Shown here piece by piece: positions 57,753-64,000 of a DNA stretch of 64,000 bases. A program made the position numbers and the translations under genes. The DNA comes from an uncultured SAR116 cluster alpha proteobacterium (lineage in GTDB: Bacteria > Pseudomonadota > Alphaproteobacteria > Puniceispirillales > Marisalimonadaceae). The notes beneath the pieces are model-generated. The model saw only the letters and a program-made list of their open reading frames with translations, searched no databases and was not told where the DNA came from. Position 1 is the stretch's first letter; each line of letters starts with the position of its first letter. The stretch lies in NCBI GenBank assembly GCA_902593735.1, contig CACJJL010000001.1, positions 143,388 through 207,387 on the forward strand, read 5' to 3'.

Positions 57753-57802
57753 TATTGCTTGAAACAGGTAAGTTTGTTATAATAATTTAACTAAAGGTAC
57801 CG

Positions 57803-57900
57803 CACATATATTGTGAGCCAAAATCACGGCGAGGCGAAACCCTGGGGAGTGATTGCGTGCATGTAAACATGCTATTCTTCGAAATAGATTACTAAATCTA
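57803..57900 (+). ncRNA. Candidate structured RNA or leader between int and the AlpA-like gene
   Basis: This stretch folds into successive short stems: CACA/TGTG (57803-57815), ATCAC/GTGAT enclosing AGG-CGAAAC-CCT (57823-57853), GCATG-TAAA-CATGC (57859-57872), TATT/AATA around a TTCG-containing loop (57873-57886) and AGATT-ACTA-AATCT (57886-57899). It is richer in G+C than its surroundings. It could be a regulatory RNA of the island or the 5' leader of the next gene. No known class is recognised. Confidence 0.4.
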
Positions 57901-57950
57901 GCGACGATGTTTCCAAAAATTTGAACCTAACTTCAGTGGGAGTCATTGTT

Positions 57951-58160
57951 ATGAAATCTATATATTTAAGCAAAAAAGACGTTGCAAGAAAACTAAATAT
58001 CAGTCCATCAACTGTCGTCAGGTGGTCTAAATCTAATATTATCCCTATGCCATTTCCATTAGGATATAATAAGATTGTTTGGGATGAGACTGAGCTTAAT
58101 CAAGCAATTGAGGAAAGAAAAAAGCATCGTGGTTTTCTTGGACATAAGCCAGAGAAATAA
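57951..58160 (+). CDS. AlpA/excisionase-like HTH protein
   Basis: A 69-residue MerR/AlpA-like DNA-binding protein: LSKKDVARKLNISPSTVVRW is the helix-turn-helix, then WDETELNQAIEERKKHRGF. Such proteins regulate integrase or act as excision factors in P4-like elements. I use the ATG at 57951 with GGGAG upstream; a TTG ten codons earlier is also open. The next gene follows after 3 bases. Confidence 0.85.
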   Translation: MKSIYLSKKDVARKLNISPSTVVRWSKSNIIPMPFPLGYNKIVWDETELNQAIEERKKHRGFLGHKPEK

Positions 58161-58163
58161 AAT

Positions 58164-58544
58164 ATGTCAACGAAACTCAATGAAAGTCAAAAAATGGCTT
58201 GTAATTTATTAGCGACAGGCATGAAAACCTCAGAAATTTTAAACCAGCTTAAAATTAGACCTGAAACTCTATCAAGATGGAAACAAAATCAAGAGTTCAT
58301 AACTTGCCTCAAGAAAACACAAGAAAAGATTTTAGAAAGTATAATTGAAACTCAAAAGCATATACTCATCTTATCACAAGATATCATTATCCAAACTTTG
58401 AAAAATGAAACTCTAGATGACTTAAAAAAAGCTATGATTGCTCTTCGATATATAAGTCTTATAAGAGGCAAACACAATGTTGAGGATAAATACACTAAAA
58501 AATTATCAGATTTGAGTTTTAACAATACCTTTGGATTTGAATGA
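58164..58544 (+). CDS. HTH protein, phage-type (small-terminase-like DNA-binding domain)
   Basis: A 126-residue protein with an N-terminal homeodomain-like helix-turn-helix: QKMACNLLATGMKTSEILNQ then LKIRPETLSRWKQNQEF. The pattern resembles phBC6A51-type and small terminase DNA-binding domains. The rest is helical without recognisable domains. It is coupled to the AlpA-like gene, so a regulatory role in the island is more likely than DNA packaging. Confidence 0.7.
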   Translation: MSTKLNESQKMACNLLATGMKTSEILNQLKIRPETLSRWKQNQEFITCLKKTQEKILESIIETQKHILILSQDIIIQTLKNETLDDLKKAMIALRYISLIRGKHNVEDKYTKKLSDLSFNNTFGFE

Positions 58545-58602
58545 TAACGGTTGTAAATGTTCACATATTTTACATTAAATAAAAATTTATTATTATAGAA
58601 GC

Positions 58603-60978
58603 ATGATGTGTTTAAGAAAAATATTGACTTTATTTATCATGTCTTTGTTTATGATTTCTTTTTCTATCTTTAATTTTGTAAAAGAAGCAAAATCTCAATA
58701 TTCAGGAGTAACAAAAGTTGCTTTTGTATATTTAACGACACCTGGTGACCATGGATGGACTTATGCCCACGAGCTTGGGAAGAGAATGGTTAAAAATCAT
58801 TTTGGAAAAAATGTTGAAATATCAATTGTTCAAAATGTTCCAGAAGGTCCGGACGCAACGAGAGTTATAAGAGAATTAGCCGCACAAGGTAATGAAGTAA
58901 TATTTACTACCGCATTTGGTTATATGGAGCCAACACTAGAAGTGGCAAAAGAATATCCCTCAAAAGTATTTGTTCATGTTTCAGGATATAAAAGATTAAA
59001 AAATTTATTTACTGTTAACATAAGGTTTTATCAAAGTGATTATATTTCAGGAATTGTCGCAGGGTTAATGACAAAAACCAATAAAATTGGTTATATTGGA
59101 GCTTATCCTATTGCAGAACAATTCATGCGTATTAACGCATTTGCACGTGGTGTTAACACTGTAAATCAAAAAGCTAAAATTTCATTGATTTGGGCACATA
59201 CATGGTATGACCCAGTTAAAGAAGCCAATGTAGCAAAATCTCTTATTAAAAATGGTGTTGATATTTTAAATCAAGGAACAGACAGCCCTGCAGCATTACA
59301 AGTTGCTGAAAAAAATGGAATATTAGGTTTTGGCTCTTCAACAGATATGAGTCCTTTTGCTCCCAATGCTCAGATTTTTTCACCTGTAAATAATTGGGGT
59401 AAATATTATATCAATATTATAGAAAAGTATAAAAAAGGAATTTTAAATAGTGGTAATTCACCTAATTATTGGGGTGGTAACACTTGGGGAGGATTTGAAA
59501 GTGGAGTATTAAAAATTTCAAAAATTAGAAACGTACCGTCAAGTATTAAACAAAAAATTTTGTTAACTTTAGAAAATATTAAAAATCGTAGATTAAAAAT
59601 TTTTGAAGGACCAATTATTGATAATAAAGGAAAGGAAGTTTTACCATTTGGAGTAAAATTAGATGATGGTGCACTTTGGGGAATGAATTATTATTTCAGT
59701 AATGTAGAAAACTACAGTAGTCTGTACTCATATTCTAATTACAACAAAATACAAAAACAAAAACAAGCTACGTTATCTAAACCAAAAACTAGTACATACA
59801 GTCAACCTAAATCAACTATTTCATCAGCAGAACTAGAACAAGAAAAACAAAAGAGAATAACTCTACAGAAAAAAGCTGATGAAGAAGAACGTAAACGTAA
59901 ACTTTTAGATGAAACAAAGCTTTCAGATTATATGTTGTGTTTTTACTTGGAAGAAGAAGATTCGTACGGGGCAATTAAATTCACTAAACAATATTACAAC
60001 AAAAACAAATTGAATGATGAAGCATATAAACGTGGTTTGGATTGTTGGATTAAGAATATTGATAAAACTGTTACAGCTTCTAAACCAATAACACAAACTT
60101 ATACCAAACCTTCATCATCTTCAGAACTAGAGGCAGAAAAACAAAAGACAATAGCACTTCAAAGAAAGGCAGATCAAGAAGAACGTAAACGTAAAGAGCT
60201 TGAAAAAAAAGTTGCAGAATTAGAAAAGAAAAATAGAGAACTTTCTAAACCTAAGAAAAGAGAACAAATAAAACCATCAGCAAACTCTGGGTCAGGTTTT
60301 TTTATATCTAAATTGGGCCATATTATAACAAATGAACATGTAGTAAATAAATGCTCTAAGATAACAGTTGGAGATAATATTGATAGACAAGTTCCAGCAA
60401 AATTAATGGAAGTAGATAAAAAAAACGACTTGGCTCTTTTGAGAACAACAACTTTAGAATTAGCTAGTACGGACACAAAATCGCTTATAAAAAAATTAAG
60501 TACTCAAAATTTACGTATGGAAATTGTACCACTTGCAACGGCAGGTTTAATGAGAAGTAATGATGTTGAACTTGGAGAAGACATTGTCGTAGCAGGTTTC
60601 CCCTACGGTGATATCTTTAGTAAAGACATAAAAGTAACATTTGGAAATGTTAACTCAACTAAAGGTGTGGGTAATAATTCAAGTCAATTTCAAATACAAG
60701 CACCTGTTCAAACTGGTAATAGTGGTGGGCCTATTTATGATAAATATGGGAATATCGTAGGTGTTGTAGTTGCTCAATTAGATAAGCTCAAAATGGCCAA
60801 AACAATTGGGTCCTTACCTGAAAATGTAAATTTTGGTATAAAGGCATCTACCGTAAAACAATTCTTAAATTCAAGTGGATTACCTTCTAAATGGGCGGAA
60901 AGAGATAAACCTATGAGTAATAAAGAAATATCAAAAATAGCTTCAAAGCAAACTGTAATGGTGGTCTGTTATAATTAA
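58603..60978 (+). CDS. Secreted fusion: BMP/PnrA-type binding domain plus trypsin-like serine protease
   Basis: A 791-residue protein. Residues 1-32 are a signal peptide. Residues 36-375 match the BMP family of periplasmic binding proteins (VAFVYLTTPGDHGWTYAHEL; GIVAGLMTKTNKIGYIGAYP; WYDPVKEANVAKSLI). A linker has two near-identical coiled-coil segments flanking a Cys-containing stretch (DYMLCFYL to KRGLDCW). The C-terminal domain is trypsin-like: SGFFISKLGHIITNEHVV with His579, NDLALL with Asp609 and GNSGGP with Ser707, so the triad is intact. No transporter permease or ATPase is nearby. I infer a ligand-sensing extracytoplasmic protease. It overlaps the next gene by 5 bases. Confidence 0.87.
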   Translation: MMCLRKILTLFIMSLFMISFSIFNFVKEAKSQYSGVTKVAFVYLTTPGDHGWTYAHELGKRMVKNHFGKNVEISIVQNVPEGPDATRVIRELAAQGNEVIFTTAFGYMEPTLEVAKEYPSKVFVHVSGYKRLKNLFTVNIRFYQSDYISGIVAGLMTKTNKIGYIGAYPIAEQFMRINAFARGVNTVNQKAKISLIWAHTWYDPVKEANVAKSLIKNGVDILNQGTDSPAALQVAEKNGILGFGSSTDMSPFAPNAQIFSPVNNWGKYYINIIEKYKKGILNSGNSPNYWGGNTWGGFESGVLKISKIRNVPSSIKQKILLTLENIKNRRLKIFEGPIIDNKGKEVLPFGVKLDDGALWGMNYYFSNVENYSSLYSYSNYNKIQKQKQATLSKPKTSTYSQPKSTISSAELEQEKQKRITLQKKADEEERKRKLLDETKLSDYMLCFYLEEEDSYGAIKFTKQYYNKNKLNDEAYKRGLDCWIKNIDKTVTASKPITQTYTKPSSSSELEAEKQKTIALQRKADQEERKRKELEKKVAELEKKNRELSKPKKREQIKPSANSGSGFFISKLGHIITNEHVVNKCSKITVGDNIDRQVPAKLMEVDKKNDLALLRTTTLELASTDTKSLIKKLSTQNLRMEIVPLATAGLMRSNDVELGEDIVVAGFPYGDIFSKDIKVTFGNVNSTKGVGNNSSQFQIQAPVQTGNSGGPIYDKYGNIVGVVVAQLDKLKMAKTIGSLPENVNFGIKASTVKQFLNSSGLPSKWAERDKPMSNKEISKIASKQTVMVVCYN

Positions 60979-61801
60979 AAATTATCTAATTTTATCTTTT
61001 GGAGTTTTATTTCTATTTATAAAAAACATTAATGCTGAAGTGTCTGTTGCAACTGATAGATACTACTATAGTGAGAGTATTTCTAATGATACAGCATGTG
61101 AAAGAGCTTTAGAAAAAGCAAAAATAGCTGCTTTGGAAAAAGTTGTTGGAAGCACCTTGACCTCTATTACTAGTGAAAATTGTACAGAAATTAAAAATAA
61201 ACCTGAATGTATGTTTTTTGAGGATACAATTGCACAAATAGGTGAAGGATTTATTAAAAGTTTTACATTTAAAGAGTTTAGAAACAAAAGAGACGAAAAT
61301 GTAGATGCCAATTATTGCGAGGTAAAAGTTACAGCTGATGTATCGAAATCAATTGGAAAAGCTGACCCTAATTTTAATTTAAACGCTAAAATTGAGCCAA
61401 ATAATATTTTCATTGATGGAAGTGAAAATTTTTCGATAAAAGGGGTTGTAACTAAACCAGCATATATTCAAATATTTATCTGGTTTCCTTACGAAAACAA
61501 CAAACAGTATCTGTGTGCTTCGAAGTATTTTAATACAAAATATGATAATTTAAACAAAAACATTACATTTCCTCCCAAAGGTCAAAAGGTAACATTAAAT
61601 TTTCCTACTTTTTTAAATAAAGATAGTGTTGCAGAATACGCGTTAATCATAGCTACAAAAAATAAACTTAACGTACCGTGTTTAAAAGATGAGAAATCTA
61701 ACGATATACTTATTGAACGCGAAAAACTTCTAAATATTTTAAATAAATTGGATAGACAAGTTTGGACTAAGCAACTTTTGGTCTACAAAGTATTAAAATA
61801 A
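60974..61801 (+). CDS. Secreted DUF4384-like protein, probable ATT start
   Basis: About 275 residues if started at ATT 60974. The in-frame upstream part encodes a signal peptide (KNYLILSFGVLFLFIKNINA then EVSV), but there is no ATG, GTG or TTG between the preceding stop and the GTG at 61040, which would remove it. The ATT overlaps the protease stop (ATTAA). The first half resembles FlgT/LPP20-like N-terminal domains (repeated ALEKAKIAALEKVVGS, later YCEVKVTADV). The second half fits DUF4384 (IQIFIWFPYENNKQYLC, later FPPKGQKVTLNFP). DUF4384 proteins often adjoin caspase-like genes, as here. Confidence 0.75.
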   Translation: MKNYLILSFGVLFLFIKNINAEVSVATDRYYYSESISNDTACERALEKAKIAALEKVVGSTLTSITSENCTEIKNKPECMFFEDTIAQIGEGFIKSFTFKEFRNKRDENVDANYCEVKVTADVSKSIGKADPNFNLNAKIEPNNIFIDGSENFSIKGVVTKPAYIQIFIWFPYENNKQYLCASKYFNTKYDNLNKNITFPPKGQKVTLNFPTFLNKDSVAEYALIIATKNKLNVPCLKDEKSNDILIEREKLLNILNKLDRQVWTKQLLVYKVLK

Positions 61802-61814
61802 AAATATTCAGTAT

Positions 61815-64000
61815 TTATTTGCCGTAAATTATTTGTGCTTTTTGGTCTCTTCCATAATATCTTCTCGCAAAGTATGTCATTGTTTCATCCAAATAATTTT
61901 GTAGTTCAGTATCACTAATCTTTCCATCATCATTTTTATCTGCTTCACCACTCATTGCTTTCAAAAAATATTTTGTAAATAAACTATGAGAATTATCTTG
62001 TTCCCATGAGGCCATTTGAGAAGGAGCACCAGCGGCTATAACTTTAACATTTCTAGGAATAAGATTTTGTTTAGGTTTTATTACCATTCTAGATGATTTT
62101 TCAAAAAGATTACCAGATTGACTTATTCCTGAAAAGCATGCTTCTAAGATTACAGTAACTGATTTTGCAGGTAACTTTCCTAGATTAGAATATAAGGTTG
62201 ATAATGGATACCCAGTGAATTTTATTGTTTGAGCATCTGCATCTGTTGGAACAAGAAAAGTTTTTCCTTCACTATCACCAGGCACACCATGTCCAGCATA
62301 ATATACATATACATTTGAAACATTTGGTTTTATCCAATTATACAATTTACCTTTATGTGAAGAACTATCACCAAAAGTACTCAATAATTGAGCAGCTGTA
62401 GCGTCTTTAAAATAAATTATATTTCCTTCTTTAACTCCAAGAGAGTTTGTAAGATATTTTTTTATACCATTAGCATCAGCATAGGCTGGATTAACATTTG
62501 GGATGTCTTTACCGTATTTTTCATAATTTGCATTTCCAATTATTACAGCAATATCAAAGGGTTTCTTTTTGGACTTTTTAAATTTTAAATTAATTGAAAC
62601 TTTTGGGAATTTTGTTTCATTACTTTTAAAAGAACTAATATTTTCTTGGCTTTTTGTTATGAAATCAGCTCTAAAATTGTCATTGTCAAATGAATTGAAT
62701 ACAGCAAATTCTGCTAATTTATCAACTTGATTACTAAATTTACTGAGCTTCTTTATTTTTCCTTTATTAAATGGTTTAGTTGTTTCTATTAATTTACCTT
62801 TTTCCCAAATGCCATAAGTCCATTTTTTTTCTTTTGCATCATAAAGGAAACCAGACCCGTCCGGATTATTTTTTTTAAATTCTCCTGTAAAAATCTCTAA
62901 TCCATCCAATTTTTTACTATATAACAAACCAATTCCACTTATATCTCCATTATGCATTTCACCAACATACTTTTCTTTTTTAGTAATATAATATCCGTAG
63001 TCATTTGGCATATCATTTAACCACTTTCCATAATAAATGTTGCCCTTTTCATCTATACTAAGACCAACCCCATCAGCTTTACTTGATTTCCAATTTCCAT
63101 AATAAGAAAATAAATTTTTGGTTTTTTTACCTATAATTTTTTCTTTGAATGTTACTCCAATGCCTGTTAAGCCTTCAATATCAAAGTTTCCAATGCTAGT
63201 GCTTATTAATTGTTGATTACTATATTGAATTCCTAAACCATTTGGAAAATTACTTTTAGTTCTTCCATAAAAAATATTATTTTTATCACTAAATATTAAT
63301 GCATTATTGATAAGCTCATTATCAACAAAAAATCCTATTTTATTGATTTTTCCCTCTTTTATATATCCTAGACCATTTAATTTTCTATTTCTAAAATATC
63401 CAATTATGAACTCGTCTTCATTTCCTAATTTAGTAAAACAATTTTCAATATCTGTTTTGTTTAGACATTTTCTTTCATAATTTTTATCTAAATAATTTGA
63501 AACTAGTTTTCCATTTTCCCATTTTCCAAAACTTATTTGATTATTCGGAAAAATAAATATTCCTTCACCATTAAATTTTAATTTGTTCCACTGACCATAG
63601 TAAATGCCTTGATTGCTTAAAGTTGAACCATGTATCAATTTACCATTATTCCACTCACCAAGGTTAATTGCATTTTGGTTATATTCTAATCTAGCGCCTA
63701 ACCCGTTAAATTTTCCATTTTTAAACTCTCCTTTATGCCATCTTCCATTTCCAATCATCATTTCTCCAAAACCATTTGGTTTTCCATTTAAAAACTCTCC
63801 ACGATACTGAAAGCCTAAATAATTTGTTTCACCGATACATTGAGAATAATTTTTAACGTTTATTTTTGAAGAACAAGGTGGAGTTGAGAGTGTATCTGAA
63901 AATAAAATTGAATCTTTAGTTATTTTAACTTTTTTTCCAGCAAATTTATTATTTTTCCATTCACCTTTAATTATTTTTCCGTTGGAAGTTGTAAAGGTGC
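61815..64000 (-). CDS. MORN-repeat caspase-like (C14) protein with EF-hand, 5' end outside window
   Basis: The frame is open to the right edge, so the N-terminus is missing. Roughly the first 400 visible residues are MORN-type repeats (GEFLNGKPNGFGE, GEFKNGKFNGLGA, YGKWLNDMPNDYGYY and others). The C-terminal peptidase has IAVIIGNANYEK, the catalytic His in VYVYYAGHGVPGD (codon 62289-62291) and the Cys in ILEACFSGIS (62136-62138). Near the end is a canonical EF-hand loop DKNDDGKISDTE (61905-61940). It is convergent with the DUF4384-like gene (13 bases). A Ca-dependent metacaspase-like activity is inference. Confidence 0.88.
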   Translation of the reverse strand, partial: TFTTSNGKIIKGEWKNNKFAGKKVKITKDSILFSDTLSTPPCSSKINVKNYSQCIGETNYLGFQYRGEFLNGKPNGFGEMMIGNGRWHKGEFKNGKFNGLGARLEYNQNAINLGEWNNGKLIHGSTLSNQGIYYGQWNKLKFNGEGIFIFPNNQISFGKWENGKLVSNYLDKNYERKCLNKTDIENCFTKLGNEDEFIIGYFRNRKLNGLGYIKEGKINKIGFFVDNELINNALIFSDKNNIFYGRTKSNFPNGLGIQYSNQQLISTSIGNFDIEGLTGIGVTFKEKIIGKKTKNLFSYYGNWKSSKADGVGLSIDEKGNIYYGKWLNDMPNDYGYYITKKEKYVGEMHNGDISGIGLLYSKKLDGLEIFTGEFKKNNPDGSGFLYDAKEKKWTYGIWEKGKLIETTKPFNKGKIKKLSKFSNQVDKLAEFAVFNSFDNDNFRADFITKSQENISSFKSNETKFPKVSINLKFKKSKKKPFDIAVIIGNANYEKYGKDIPNVNPAYADANGIKKYLTNSLGVKEGNIIYFKDATAAQLLSTFGDSSSHKGKLYNWIKPNVSNVYVYYAGHGVPGDSEGKTFLVPTDADAQTIKFTGYPLSTLYSNLGKLPAKSVTVILEACFSGISQSGNLFEKSSRMVIKPKQNLIPRNVKVIAAGAPSQMASWEQDNSHSLFTKYFLKAMSGEADKNDDGKISDTELQNYLDETMTYFARRYYGRDQKAQIIYGK

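Noticed and set aside
57803..57900. Hammerhead or other self-cleaving ribozyme in the int-alpA spacer (CGAAAC present)
   Set aside because: The CUGANGA core and matching stems are absent, so no known ribozyme class can be claimed.
1..64000. CRISPR arrays, insertion sequences, rRNA genes
   Set aside because: No regularly spaced repeats, transposase-like proteins or rRNA segments were seen.

Overview
The window is about 64 kb of AT-rich DNA with tightly packed genes, typical of a streamlined free-living marine bacterium. Several genes point to an alphaproteobacterium: a TrcR/DUF1013 regulator, COQ9 divergent from rpsU, Coq7, an AarF/UbiB-like kinase, and TctABC and Liv-type transporters. I cannot name the genus from sequence alone.

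Layout. 13-3000: tripartite tricarboxylate transporter (tctC-tctB-tctA, minus). 3222-4693: small ORFs, coq7 and a DCC-family thiol protein. 4783-9303: livKHMGF branched-chain amino acid type ABC transporter. 9304-11299: class III aminotransferase flanked by two small proteins. 11636-13273: DUF3108 protein and an AroE-like dehydrogenase. 13275-22726: a minus-strand leucine/isovalerate catabolic operon (isovaleryl-CoA dehydrogenase, both methylcrotonyl-CoA carboxylase subunits, HMG-CoA lyase, methylglutaconyl-CoA hydratase) extended by an AhpD-like protein, a second acyl-CoA dehydrogenase and a CoA-transferase. 22750-27835: nitrogen block (TerB-like protein, glutamate dehydrogenase, Amt, a GlnE with only the adenylyltransferase half). 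27920-34591: sugar-phosphate operon fbp-tkt-pgk-gap-rpe-gph. 34588-43746: SDR, tRNA-Arg, a small glycan-modification group, haloacetate-dehalogenase-like hydrolase, oligoendopeptidase F, ABC1/UbiB kinase. 43752-56219: housekeeping (pntAB, rpsU, coq9, metA, purEK, trcR, ygfZ, leuA, lepA).

From 56339 to the right edge the character changes. A tRNA-Ser(GGA) is followed by a P4-type tyrosine integrase, a stretch of tandem hairpins that may be a structured RNA, an AlpA-like regulator and a second HTH protein. The cargo comes next: a secreted protein fusing a BMP/PnrA-type binding domain to a trypsin-like protease with an intact His-Asp-Ser triad, a secreted DUF4384-like protein, and, convergent to them, a large MORN-repeat caspase-like protein with a canonical EF-hand. 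This tRNA-integrated island is the best candidate for an undescribed system. Its right end lies outside the window.

Two genes (the aminotransferase near 11000 and the DUF4384-like gene near 60974) have clear N-terminal coding sequence upstream of any ATG/GTG/TTG. They appear to start at ATT or a similar rare codon, overlapping the stop of the preceding gene.
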